A DNA stretch of 64,000 bases from JAXDMK01 sp963765955. GTDB taxonomy: Bacteria; Actinomycetota; Acidimicrobiia; Acidimicrobiales; AC-14. Under the pieces are notes generated by a model. The model ran no database searches, was not told the DNA's origin, and saw only the letters and a program-made list of their open reading frames with translations. Positions within the stretch are counted from its first letter, which is position 1, and each line of letters starts with the position of its first letter. Of the stretch, positions 8,748 to 17,607 are shown in pieces. The stretch lies in contig CAVXYA010000008.1 in NCBI GenBank assembly GCA_963765955.1, positions 124,001 through 188,000 of the forward strand, in the 5' to 3' direction. Both the position numbers and the translations under genes were made by a program.

Positions 8748-8753
8748 TAGCAT
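8748..8753 (+). promoter_or_regulatory. Candidate leaderless -10 box (TAGCAT)
   Basis: TAGCAT ends 7 bases before the ATG at 8761. The only GA-rich stretch (GGAGGAAGG) lies about 30 bases further upstream, too far to be a ribosome binding site. Confidence 0.4.
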
Positions 8754-8760
8754 CGCGGCC

Positions 8761-9884
8761 ATGGCCGGACCGGGTGGTATCTCCGCTGCCGCGGGCGACG
8801 TCGTCGTGCTCGTCGGCACCAGCAAGGGCCTGTTCTCCCTGGTCACGGGCCCGGCCCGCGAACCAGTGGGAGCTGGCCGGGCCGTGGTTCCCGGGCGAGG
8901 AGATCTACTCGGCGGTGCTCGACTGCCGCAACGGCCGCACCCGGATGCTGGTCGGCGCCACCAGCTCGCACTGGGGCCCGTCCGTCTACCGGTCCGACGA
9001 CCTCGGCGCGTCGTGGGTCGAGCCCGAACCGTCGACGCTCGCCTTCCCCGACGACGCCGGCGCCGCCGTGGCCCGGGTGTGGCAGCTGCAACCGGCGGGC
9101 GATGCCCAGCCCGACGTGGTGTACGCAGGCGTCGAGCCGGCGGCCCTGTTCCGCTCCGACGACGCCGGCGAGACCTTCCACCTGAACGAGGGCCTGTGGG
9201 GGCACGAGCACCGGGCCCAGTGGAACCCCGGTGGGGGCGGCCTGTGCCTGCACACGGTGGTGCCCGACCCCGACGGCGGCCCCCGGCTCGGCATCGCCGT
9301 GTCCGCCGCCGGCTTCTACCGCACCCTCGACGGCGACACGTGGGAGGCGGCCAACGTCGGGATCCGGGCCGGCGTTCCTGCCCGATCCCACGCCGGTGTT
9401 CGGCCAGTGCGTGCACAAGGTCGACCGCCACCCGTCCGAGCCCGACACCCTCTTCCTGCAGCACCACTGGGGCGTCTACCGCTCCGACGACTTCGGCGGC
9501 CGGTGGGACGAGATCGGGGCCGAAGACCTCCCGTCCACCTTCGGCTTCCCGGTGGTGGTCGACCCCAACCGGCCCGGCACCGCCTACGTGCTGCCCCTGA
9601 CCTCGGACATGTTCCGCTGCGTGCCCGACGGCCGGGTCCGGGTCTATCGCACCACCGACGGCGGCGGGTCGTGGGAGGCGCTGGAGGACGGGCTGCCCCA
9701 GGAGGACGCCTACCTCTCGGTCCTGCGGGACGGGTTCACGGCCGACACGCTCGACCCCACCGGGCTGTACTTCGGCACCCGCACGGGCGAGGTCTTCGCC
9801 TCGGCCGACGCCGGCGCCACGTGGCGGGAGCTGGCCCGGCACCTGCCCCCGGTGCTGTGCGTGAAGACGACCGTGCTGCGCTAG
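8761..9884 (+). CDS. BNR/sialidase-like repeat (beta-propeller) protein, two frameshifts
   Basis: About 373 residues when two extra bases are ignored (near 8860 and 9372). The reading starts with DVVVLVGTSKGLFSLV. It contains repeated BNR-type loops of the form RSDDxGxxW (VYRSDDLGASW, LFRSDDAGETF, VYRSDDFGGRW, VYRTTDGGGSW, FASADAGATW), as in VPS10/sialidase-like propellers. No sialidase catalytic Arg triad can be assigned, so enzymatic activity is doubtful. The MoaD-like gene follows 2 bases after the stop, and the pair is probably one operon. Both shifts are +1, consistent with sequence error. Confidence 0.75.
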
Positions 9885-9886
9885 GT

Positions 9887-10165
9887 GTGAAGGTCGTCGT
9901 CCGCCTCGCCGCTGCTCTCCGGGCCCACGCCGGCGGGGAGGCCAGCGTCGAGCTCGACCTGCCGTCGCCAGTCACCGTCGGCGCCGTCGTCGACGCCCTC
10001 GCCGCCGCCCACCCCGGGGTCGGCCGCCGCATCCGGGACGAGGCCGGCGGCCTGCGCCGCCACGTCAACCTCTTCGTCGGCGACGACAACGTCCGCCACC
10101 TGGAGGACACCGTGGTGCCCGAGGGCGCCGAGGTGACCGTCCTCCCCGCCATCTCCGGCGGATAG
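9887..10165 (+). CDS. MoaD/ThiS-family sulfur carrier protein
   Basis: 92 residues, beta-grasp fold. It begins VKVVVRLAAALRAHAGG and ends ISGG, the C-terminal Gly-Gly that is adenylated and thiocarboxylated in MoaD/ThiS proteins. The GTG at 9887 starts right after the previous stop. The window holds no MoaE, MoeB or ThiG, so the acceptor pathway is unknown. Its link to the BNR-repeat gene is positional. Length is slightly above MoaD (about 80). Confidence 0.85.
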   Translation: MKVVVRLAAALRAHAGGEASVELDLPSPVTVGAVVDALAAAHPGVGRRIRDEAGGLRRHVNLFVGDDNVRHLEDTVVPEGAEVTVLPAISGG

Positions 10166-10584
10166 GCGTCGTCGCAGATCGGCCAGGCGGCATTCTGTTC
10201 TCGCAGAGATTGAGGTGCACGATGAGCCCCTTTCGGTTGCCGGTCGACATAGCCTTTTGCGCATGTGGATCCTCCGCTCTCTCTTGGGTATGGGCCATGG
10301 TCAAGGGGGTCCGGGGCGCTGTCGGAGGGAGACGGAGCTGGAATCGGACGCTGAGCGATACTGCTCGGGTCCGGGTTTCAGCCAGTCCTCGGTATCCGGC
10401 AGTACGGATCGGGGCTGCTGGCCCGCTCCGGACGGCAGTAAACGTGCAGTTTCCGGATGGGTACGTCCGAGCGCCGACCACCCACAACGGCACGTTTGCG
10501 CTTCAGCGTCGGGCCGGACATGCCTGGGCACTATTGGCGGAGCGCCTGCCAGGAAGGCCGCTACCAGGCCGCCGGCCGAGACGT
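10166..10584. other. Intergenic stretch without a supported gene
   Basis: About 420 bases between the MoaD-like gene and the convergent peptidase gene. Open frames exist but show no family pattern, start signal or codon bias; it may hold decayed coding sequence at the left edge of the accessory block. Confidence 0.5.
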
Positions 10585-11088
10585 TCATGGGTTCCGGATC
10601 ATGGCCGCGACATCGGCGCCCGTGAGGCGCCCCTTCTCAAGGAGCACGGATGCGAGCTGCACGATTGACACCTCTCGCTCCTGAGCCCACTGGCGCATTC
10701 GTTGTTGGGCCGATTCGAGTGACTCGCCGAGGATCCACTCATACTGCTCTATCGAGGTGTACGAGAAACCAGTTGTCCAGCCCCAGAACTGACGGATGTC
10801 CTCCCTCGCCCCGCCTGGAGTCTCGTGACCGAGAATTGCGAACTCGGCGGACATGCCAGCGATTGCGAACTCGAAGAGGTCGACGCTAGGCACCAAGCCG
10901 TTCACTATTAGAGACTTCAGGGAGTCCATATCAATCTTGACCCGCCCCTCCGCCGTGTCACCGGTTACAGCGCCTTCAAGCTGAGTTGAAGTATCGAAGA
11001 TGACCACATCAATCAGCGGGATACCACGCTCCGTAGCGGCGAATGCGTGTCCAGCTTCGTGAATGGATGTGTGGCAGACGCGAACCAT
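10585..11088 (-). CDS. Orphan M41/FtsH-like zinc peptidase domain protein
   Basis: 167 residues. HEAGH at residues 10-14 (IHEAGHAFAATERG) is the zinc site of M41 peptidases (FtsH, and orphan FtsH-like domains). The AAA ATPase and membrane helices of FtsH are absent, so this is a stand-alone domain. A conserved helix follows (FEFAIAGMSAEFAILG, resembling the M41 AGxxAE segment). The third zinc ligand, an Asp in FtsH, would be in PGGAREDIRQF. The substrate is unknown. The gene lies in a lower-GC accessory block next to a membrane protein on the same strand and is likely a mobile or defence-type gene. ATG start at 11088. Confidence 0.65.
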   Translation of the reverse strand: MVRVCHTSIHEAGHAFAATERGIPLIDVVIFDTSTQLEGAVTGDTAEGRVKIDMDSLKSLIVNGLVPSVDLFEFAIAGMSAEFAILGHETPGGAREDIRQFWGWTTGFSYTSIEQYEWILGESLESAQQRMRQWAQEREVSIVQLASVLLEKGRLTGADVAAMIRNP

Positions 11089-11285
11089 GAATGCACCAAT
11101 CAGTCATCTGGTGCCAGCTTGTCAGCCATTACTACCACCCGACCGCACTACAGGACACGCACCTGGCGCACATAGGAGCACATCTTCAGAATCTCCGCAG
11201 ACGCGGCGCACACCGGAAGGTTGCTGCACCAGCTCTCCACCTCCTGGACGGCTTCCTGAGAATTCGCTTGTCAACAGAATCATCC

Positions 11286-12752
11286 TCATTCAAGATAGCT
11301 CGCTGACGGCGATAGCGATGGCGCGCCGCGGCTCGTCAACTGGTATTCAGGATCGTTCTGACCAGAGGGGAATCTTTCGAACACGGCTCCGGCCTCCTCA
11401 AGTCGAAGCAGCGTTCTTCTCACAATTCTCAAGGACGGACGAAACGGGATCTGGCTCTGCAAACTCTCTGCCGTCGCTGGCTCAATCGCCAGCAGGTAGA
11501 GCAATTCAGGTGCGGCCCGCTCCCGCATTACTCTGAGCCCAATAAGCTGCGGGGCTCGGTTGCGGAGGCGCTGCAACCCAGCGAACGTGGAGGCTTGCAT
11601 TCCAAACGCGAGGAGCGACAAGGCAACAGCCAAATTCGCAACAATCAAACTAGGACTAAACACGTCCGCGAATCTCTCCATCGGGCCAAGGGTCTGTTCC
11701 CAGCTCACGCGGAGTTCCGGAGGTACCAGCCTGGTCATAGCCGGTCCGGCCGCCACGTATGTGACAGCAATTGCGATGATTGTGAGGTAAAATAGCGCTA
11801 TTGTGAGGGCTGGATCTGACGCTCTTCCCACGTTTGCAGACGGTTTTCCTTCGGCAACTCCCCACGCAAGTAAGGCTAAGCCCAAGCCAAGAACGGTTAG
11901 CCACGCATCTGCGCCTAGCGCAATCAAATGGAATGGTGGCTCGCCTCGCTGTTGGCTCAGATCTTGGAGAAGGCAATATACGACGCTGGTACCTGCGGCT
12001 ACAGCAACTAGTAGACCAATGACGGTACATGACTCGCCGAACCTCTGGCCCCGGAAAGGGGCGGTCGCCGAAGTCCACAGTGATTCTAAGCTGCGATGAC
12101 GAGCGCGGAATATCAGAAGTATCATCCCAATAGACGTCCAGAATGCTGAGAGGATGGTTCCCACGAGGACAGCTTGTGGGATCGACATTGTCTGCCTTCG
12201 CGGCTGGATTTCCAGGCCCCACCAGTCTTGGCGCCCCGGGTTAGCCTGGGTTGCGTACACGCGGGCAACTACGGACACACCTGGCTGCAGCTCGAACGCC
12301 AAGACGTCACGGTTATCGATAGGAACTGTCCCCGTAACGCCGGCATGACTTGTGAACGACCCATCGCAGCCTAGCCCTGGCGCACAGTTACGAACCACTA
12401 CCGTGCCGTCGACGCCGTACAATTCTGGCGCGGATACTCCCACAAAGCCCCCTACCATCAACCCAGTGAGGGGAAGTCCAACAGCAGCCAGCACAACCAG
12501 GCTGAGAATCCAGGTCCTGACTTGTCCCCATGACCTACCGCTGGCCTTCAAGACAGCGGCTAGTAATGAGGGAACGAGAACGACATTGACAATGAAATTC
12601 ACGAGCCATTTGGCCGGGATCAACCGCACGAGCAGGAGGGACGCGGCATATGTGAGAATAAGTGCGAAAAGGAGATTGCGGAGGAGGCAAAACAGGAGTA
12701 CTCCTGCCGTGCGCGGGAATAACCGTTCTCCTTCCTTGACCGACTTGGTCAT
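11286..12752 (-). CDS. Unknown multi-pass membrane protein with C-terminal winged-helix-like domain
   Basis: 488 residues. Helices are visible near residues 15-45, 50-70, 80-105, 195-215, 240-260, 275-295, 320-340 and 365-385. Residues 105-190 form an extracellular segment with two cysteines (RNCAPGLGCDG). The last 100 residues are cytoplasmic and resemble a winged helix: ERAAPELLYLLAIEPATAE, then LRIVRRTLLRLEEAGAVFER, with a Gln-Asn-Asp wing. A membrane receptor ending in a DNA-binding-like domain suggests signal transduction, but no family is recognised. GC is clearly below the neighbours, which fits horizontal acquisition. Confidence 0.6.
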   Translation of the reverse strand: MTKSVKEGERLFPRTAGVLLFCLLRNLLFALILTYAASLLLVRLIPAKWLVNFIVNVVLVPSLLAAVLKASGRSWGQVRTWILSLVVLAAVGLPLTGLMVGGFVGVSAPELYGVDGTVVVRNCAPGLGCDGSFTSHAGVTGTVPIDNRDVLAFELQPGVSVVARVYATQANPGRQDWWGLEIQPRRQTMSIPQAVLVGTILSAFWTSIGMILLIFRARHRSLESLWTSATAPFRGQRFGESCTVIGLLVAVAAGTSVVYCLLQDLSQQRGEPPFHLIALGADAWLTVLGLGLALLAWGVAEGKPSANVGRASDPALTIALFYLTIIAIAVTYVAAGPAMTRLVPPELRVSWEQTLGPMERFADVFSPSLIVANLAVALSLLAFGMQASTFAGLQRLRNRAPQLIGLRVMRERAAPELLYLLAIEPATAESLQSQIPFRPSLRIVRRTLLRLEEAGAVFERFPSGQNDPEYQLTSRGAPSLSPSASYLE

Positions 12753-12780
12753 ACGCTCTTTCGTTGATCTGACCTAACCG

Positions 12781-13343
12781 CACCAGCAGAGGTTGCTAGC
12801 TGTGGTAAGAGTAGCCGGATGGCCGAACTTCTGTTCGCTTATGCCTGCCCTGTCGAGCCATGATCAAGCTACGGCGGTGAAGCGGCGGGGTCGGTCGTGC
12901 ACCTCGTTTGAGACGAAACCCACGAAGGCGAGGTGACATGGCGGCCAATCCTGGGTGTCGCGGAGGCACCCTTCACCGGCGCCAGCCGGCGACGTCCGCG
13001 AGCCCAAATCCCCCGGTTGGCGCGAGAGCGATCGCAGCGCATCATCCCGTCCTACGGCACGTCCGTAGGAGTCGTCGTCAGTTCGCCCACCGGGGTCCCC
13101 CTGATCGCTGCGTCCGGTCGAGCGGACAAACGATTGGCGCACACATTGCCGGGACCGAGTGGTTGACGAAAGCCTTCGTCCATACGACAACGGCGCGACC
13201 GAGCGTTTTGCGCGCCATTCCGAGCAGAGCGCGGGAAGCACAGCCGCACGTCTGCGCTCGCCAGTGTGGCGTCCGGAGGCGTGTTTGCGGGCGTACGGCC
13301 GTCTTCCCGATCCGATTCCACACAACGACGAACGCGCGTTCGG
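12781..13343. other. Intergenic stretch without a supported gene
   Basis: Several overlapping frames are open on both strands, but none shows a family pattern. I regard the in-frame upstream extension of the HEPN gene (12908-13357) as non-coding. Confidence 0.5.
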
Positions 13344-13349
13344 TACAAT
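13344..13349 (+). promoter_or_regulatory. Candidate -10 box TACAAT for the HEPN gene
   Basis: TACAAT ends 8 bases before the GTG at 13358. Either a leaderless start or a very short leader with AGAGG is possible. The -35 region is weak. Confidence 0.5.
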
Positions 13350-13357
13350 CAGAGGTT

Positions 13358-14605
13358 GTGGAAGCGAGCCGCACCCATCCCACTCCGTACGGATCGGCGC
13401 GTGACTTGCCCAGCGTCATCGAGATGCGTCAGATGCTGGCCGGCATGAAGCTCCTGACCCGGGTCGTCGCCCGTGACCAGCGTCCGAGCTTAATCGAGCT
13501 CGAGGGCGAGATGAACGCCCTATCGGACTTGGTCGACCGCTTCTACATGGTCCTCGGCGCCCGTCACTGGCTCTTCACCGATCACCTACCAGTGAGCGCA
13601 ATCGAAGCGCTTCTCCAGGAAGCGGCGACCGGCGAGTTGGCCGAGTCAGGTCTGGTTCAGATCATTGCCGATCGACTGCGCGGGCCGTACTGGCAGATGG
13701 GGTTGCTTGGTCACGAGTCGCTGCGAGCACGCCATGCGAACCTCGAACGGGCTCGGCAGCACTACCTCAATGAGCAGTGGGATAGCTGCGCACTCACCCT
13801 CATCACCGTTATGGATGGGTTTGTCAACGATGTGGAACCAGCCAACCGTCGGGGGCTACACGCTCGGGACCCGGAGGAGATGGTTGCCTGGGACAGCCTG
13901 GTTGGGCACCACAAGGGTCTTTCGGCGGTCATGCCGGTGTTCCTCAAGTCGTGTAAACGGCGACGAGACGAGGAGGTGTTCGAACTCCATCGGCATGGCA
14001 TCGTCCATGGCACCATCGTGAATTACAACAACCAGGTTGTGGCTACCAAGGCCTGGAACATGCTCTCGGCCGTCGTCGACTGGGCTGACGCCAGGAAGAA
14101 GGCGGCAGAGCCCCCAGAACCGAAGCCGACATGGCGAAGCACTTGGGACCTCCTAGCGGAGCGTGCCGAGCGCGAGCGGTACCGCAAGGACTTCAGGCCT
14201 TCAAAGATGGCCGTCGACGACTCGCTGTTTGCCGGGCTTGAGATTGTCCAGACGGCGACGGCCTTCCTCGAATCGTGGCAGGCCGGCCGTTGGGGTCTTG
14301 TCGCCAAAGCACTGCCGTCGATCGGACTTAAGCCAAAGTCGAGCCCCGGCGAACAGGCGGTCCACGCCAAGAGGATCTACGAGCGCACGCAACTGGTCGA
14401 TTTCCAGGTAACCAACGTTTCGTTCCCCCAAGTTGGGGTGGCGGTGATCGACGGTACGGCCACGATCGGCGACCGGACTGGACCATTCGAGATCCGCTGG
14501 CTTTATGAGACTGAAGATCGCCGCCTTGGCAACCCTGATAGCGAAGGCGGGAGATGGGTTCTTGCGGTGTACCCACCCCACACCTTCATCAAGGCTGGGC
14601 GGTAG
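13358..14605 (+). CDS. HEPN-motif protein, candidate defence RNase
   Basis: 415 residues. The helical centre ends in ELHRHGIVHGT, giving an Rx4H motif (R212, H217), followed by a tyrosine-less NYNNQVVATKAWNMLSAV helix. This is the pattern of HEPN domains, many of which are RNases in toxin-antitoxin and abortive-infection systems; usual members have RN at this place, here RH. The N-terminal region (EMNALSDLVDRFYMVLGARHW) is helical. Residues ~270-415 form a mixed domain with a beta-rich end (VAVIDGTATIGDRTGPFEI) of unknown role. The start is GTG 13358; ATG 13424 is possible. Convergent evidence for defence is the neighbouring nuclease-like gene, 125 bases downstream on the same strand. Confidence 0.6.
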   Translation: MEASRTHPTPYGSARDLPSVIEMRQMLAGMKLLTRVVARDQRPSLIELEGEMNALSDLVDRFYMVLGARHWLFTDHLPVSAIEALLQEAATGELAESGLVQIIADRLRGPYWQMGLLGHESLRARHANLERARQHYLNEQWDSCALTLITVMDGFVNDVEPANRRGLHARDPEEMVAWDSLVGHHKGLSAVMPVFLKSCKRRRDEEVFELHRHGIVHGTIVNYNNQVVATKAWNMLSAVVDWADARKKAAEPPEPKPTWRSTWDLLAERAERERYRKDFRPSKMAVDDSLFAGLEIVQTATAFLESWQAGRWGLVAKALPSIGLKPKSSPGEQAVHAKRIYERTQLVDFQVTNVSFPQVGVAVIDGTATIGDRTGPFEIRWLYETEDRRLGNPDSEGGRWVLAVYPPHTFIKAGR

Positions 14606-14730
14606 AGGCGTCGCCCGGGAGACGGGCACGTGTCCCGAGCGATAGCGACTCTGCAAGGCTTTCCGACGCCGTCCTGTGGCGAGCGCATTCTGCCGGTCGG
14701 TTGTCCTGCCGGGCTGCGAGACTGTCGACC

Positions 14731-15690
14731 GTGAATCACCACGCACCCGAAGCCGAAGGTCGGCCTGCTGATCTCGCGACGGTTCTCGCCAACGCCCGCC
14801 GCGAAGTCGATGCTCTCAGGGAGCGCCGGAAGGCCCAGGGGCATGATGCCGATGAAGAACTGCAGACGCACTGGCTCTGTGACGCCGCCTGGCCGCGAAT
14901 CGAGTATGCGCAGTTCAACCGAGCCCAGGAGGGTGTCGTCGGTGCCGACTGGTTCTGGTGGTTCATTGACGACTCTGGCGAGTGCTTCGGTGTCCTTATC
15001 CAGGCGAAGAAGCTCTACGGCAGCGCCGGGAACCGAAGGATCGACCTGACGTACCCTGACGGGACTGGCGCCCAGATGGCCAAGCTCTTCGCCGCCGCTG
15101 GTCGCCTTGAAGTGCCGCCGGCGTACATCCTCTACTGCGGCCACTACCGGCAACGTGCCGAACTTGAGTGTGGCGAACATCAGCCGCCCGATTGCGAGCG
15201 TTGCGACCGTGCAGGTGTGTCAATTCTTCCTGGTCTTGCCGCCAAGACATCCGTGAACATGGTCCTACGGCAGGGAGGTAGCGAACTGGCCGAGAACGCC
15301 TACCGCCGGGCCATCCCACTGGAGGAGATGGTCCAACCATCAAGGGACATGGTGTTCGACGTGAACCTCAGATCCGTCAGCAGGGAGCTACGCAGCTTTC
15401 TGACCGAACCACAAGACGGCGCCCGGGCGGTCGCCAAGCGGTTCTTCGAAGTCATTGCCCGGATCCGGACGAGCCAGTTCAGCGCTCCGGGCTCGGTGCT
15501 GCTACATCCCACGAGCGACAGTGTCTTCGACCCCGTGCCAGGCGACGTCGGCCACTTCGGGCGGCCGTACTACGACCATGTCCTTCGTGGGCTCCGTCGA
15601 TCTCAGCCGGAGTACGTCACCGACCTGTTGCTGCAGCGTCCCGTGACCGTGCCCGACGGAATCGCTGGCCTTGTCGTCGTCCACCTTTGA
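14731..15690 (+). CDS. DUF6615-like protein with a QxK restriction-endonuclease-like motif
   Basis: 319 residues. The core EGVVGADWFWWF (E67, D73) followed by VLIQAKKLYG (Q91-x-K93) is the layout of PD-(D/E)xK-fold nucleases whose last motif is QxK. It matches my memory of DUF6615, where the QAKKL motif and the PAYILY segment (here PPAYILYCGHY) are conserved. Four cysteines/histidines (CGEHQPPDCERCDRAG) near residues 150-165 could bind a metal. Start GTG 14731; no ribosome site is evident. Function is unproven: a DNA or RNA end nuclease in an immunity module is an inference from fold and neighbours. Confidence 0.6.
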   Translation: MNHHAPEAEGRPADLATVLANARREVDALRERRKAQGHDADEELQTHWLCDAAWPRIEYAQFNRAQEGVVGADWFWWFIDDSGECFGVLIQAKKLYGSAGNRRIDLTYPDGTGAQMAKLFAAAGRLEVPPAYILYCGHYRQRAELECGEHQPPDCERCDRAGVSILPGLAAKTSVNMVLRQGGSELAENAYRRAIPLEEMVQPSRDMVFDVNLRSVSRELRSFLTEPQDGARAVAKRFFEVIARIRTSQFSAPGSVLLHPTSDSVFDPVPGDVGHFGRPYYDHVLRGLRRSQPEYVTDLLLQRPVTVPDGIAGLVVVHL

Positions 15691-16116
15691 TCTCGGGTCG
15701 GAGCTGAAATCCCAGGCGGGATAGGTGACGGGGGATGGAGCGGTCGCGAGTTTGCGCTTCTCGGACCTTGAGATGCCGGCGCCCGGGCTACGCCGGCGAG
15801 GTGTCCCTCACCGTGTGGCTGAGCGACACAGGGAGACTGCCCGAGTGCCCTTGAATCGGCGCCGGCGATCTCCAACCAGGGCGCCCATGACGACGCCGAG
15901 TATCCGGACGGCCGATCCGGCCGTCCCCGCCCACATTGCCGGTTGTGGGCGTACGACGCGGCGCAAGCATCCTCCGGAAACGGCGGAAGGCTCATTGCCG
16001 TGGTTCGGAGACCGTGCCGCCCACGACAACGTCGCCGTGATGTTCCTGGCTGGCGAATCCCAGGAGGACCGGACTTGATGCCGACCTTCGGGAAAAATAA
16101 AGACCTATTCTCTGGG
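15691..16116. other. Intergenic stretch, nothing supported
   Basis: Convergent gap between the DUF6615-like gene and the PIN gene. There is no family-like reading frame, and an A-rich patch (GGGAAAAATAAAG near 16090) lies close to the PIN stop. Confidence 0.5.
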
Positions 16117-16602
16117 TCAGAGGCCGAGTCGTGGGGTGTTTGTGACCGGCTCCGAGACCCGGATCCCGGTGATCTGCTGCCACCGCGACCGGCGTGCCTC
16201 GGCCTCGTAGGTGAAGATCACTTCGCAGCTCAACAGACGAGCGGTTGCCAAATGGACGGCGTCGGCGCCGCGGAGGCCGCTCAAACCCTGTGCCCTCGCG
16301 ACGCGAATGAGCGTCCGCGCGTTCCGCGCCACCGCGTGTGATACGTCGGCCAGGGTGACCGGCGAAGCGGGTGTCCACAGCTGCTCGATTGCCTCTTCGC
16401 CAGCTTCGGTAAGACCCTGGTCTCGCTCGTGTGCACCGTAGGCGACCTCGGTGATCGACAGAACCGATGTCACGATCACGATCTCGGTTCGGCGCGCTTC
16501 GTCCAGGAGGGCCTGCACGGTGTCGGCTCGTCCTTCCTCGTCGCCGACGTAGGCGAGAAAGACGTTGGCGTCAAAGTAGAGCCGACGCAATTCAGCCGGC
16601 AT
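16117..16602 (-). CDS. PIN-domain protein, VapC-like
   Basis: 161 residues. The acidic active-site residues are in place: D11 (LYFDANVFLAY), E52 (SITEVAYGA) and D114 (RGADAVHLATA). The last position, normally Asp, is represented by E133/E135 in TYEAEARR. PIN proteins cut RNA with Mg2+ or Mn2+ and are usually toxins of type II systems. The ATG lies 11 bases inside the end of the upstream gene, which is not a typical short VapB (see that entry). The protein is somewhat longer than many VapCs. Confidence 0.82.
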   Translation of the reverse strand: MPAELRRLYFDANVFLAYVGDEEGRADTVQALLDEARRTEIVIVTSVLSITEVAYGAHERDQGLTEAGEEAIEQLWTPASPVTLADVSHAVARNARTLIRVARAQGLSGLRGADAVHLATARLLSCEVIFTYEAEARRSRWQQITGIRVSEPVTNTPRLGL

Positions 16603-17416
16603 CTCGAATCCGTCTGATCACTCCCTCGGCTGGCTCGATCCCGCCGACGACTCCTCGGGCATGGAGGAAGCCCATCTGGTCGCCCTCGTCAACGACGTCG
16701 ACGCCCGTGACCCGGCGGACGGCCAGCGGTCTGCCGGTGTCGGCGTCACGGGTGACAACCCCGGTCACGTCAGCGATGTGACCCCAGGCGTCGCGCATCA
16801 AGTCCTCGTGATCGGCGTGCAGGTAGCAGGAGACCGGACGGTCGCTGGCGAGCTCGTAGAGCGTGAAGCGGAAGCCTTTCCGATGCGAGAGGGTCTCCAC
16901 GCGGCCGCGGATGGTTCCGAGAGATTTCGTCGTCGGTGGGCTGGCAGCGGCAGGTGCGGACGGAATGGGGGCGGTGAAAATCACGTCGTCGTCGGCGGTT
17001 TCGAGGATCACCCGGTTCTGTTCGTCGGCGACTTCGGTGAGGTCACGCACGATCCGGAGAAGGGGCTGTCCGTGGTCGAGCTTGCCGCTAGCAACCTGTC
17101 GGCCGGCGGCGAGGAACCGCTCGGTCATCTTGGGGATCTTCGGTACGGCGTCGTCATCTAGCGGCTCGGCTCGGGCGGTGATGGAAGCGGAGCCGAAGTC
17201 GAGACCGGCAAGGACCCAACGGACGTGGGCAGCTTGGTCGTCCTCCAGCGCTTGCAGGACGTTCCGGAAGCGAGTGAACGCATCAGCGAGCTTCTCGATT
17301 GTCAGTTCGCCATCGAGGCGGAAGGTAACGGAGTCGTCGCCGGCCACGTACAGAAGCGTAGTCGTGGGGTGTGACGGCTCCTCGGTACGGCCTTCGGCTC
17401 GTCGGACGAACATCAT
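16592..17416 (-). CDS. Unknown protein coupled to the PIN gene
   Basis: 274 residues, no recognised family. Residues 20-60 look like a strand-helix module (VAGDDSVTFRLDGELT, then IEKLADAFTRFRNVLQAL). The C-terminal third may contain an OB/beta-barrel-like segment (TIRGRVETLSHRKGF, RFTLYELASDRPVSC, HIADVTGVVTRDADTGRP). It overlaps the PIN gene by 11 bases, so it is a candidate antitoxin of unusual size. Such a protein with a SPOUT-less barrel could bind RNA; this is speculation. Start ATG 17416 is uncertain because several in-frame starts exist and no strong ribosome site is visible. Confidence 0.55.
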   Translation of the reverse strand: MMFVRRAEGRTEEPSHPTTTLLYVAGDDSVTFRLDGELTIEKLADAFTRFRNVLQALEDDQAAHVRWVLAGLDFGSASITARAEPLDDDAVPKIPKMTERFLAAGRQVASGKLDHGQPLLRIVRDLTEVADEQNRVILETADDDVIFTAPIPSAPAAASPPTTKSLGTIRGRVETLSHRKGFRFTLYELASDRPVSCYLHADHEDLMRDAWGHIADVTGVVTRDADTGRPLAVRRVTGVDVVDEGDQMGFLHARGVVGGIEPAEGVIRRIRDAG

Positions 17417-17607
17417 CTGCCCGCGCGGTCGCCCATCGGGCGCGACCTGCAGGCATCCCCGATGTGCCGGCAGGGGGGCGCAGGCAATCAGCGCCGAACC
17501 CGAGGTCCCGGCAGTGGCGACTGGGAGGTGCCAATCCTCAGCGCCTGGTGTGTGGCCGTCGTGAGGCGTAAGGACACTTCGGCGTGGTACTACCCGCCCG
17601 GCGGGCG

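Noticed and set aside
12864..13325. Minus-strand protein of about 150 residues
   Set aside because: Arg-rich, no motif, no start signal; it shares the region with other random frames.
12908..13357. N-terminal extension of the HEPN protein
   Set aside because: The frame is open but shows no family pattern, and a -10 box with a GTG lies at 13344-13358.
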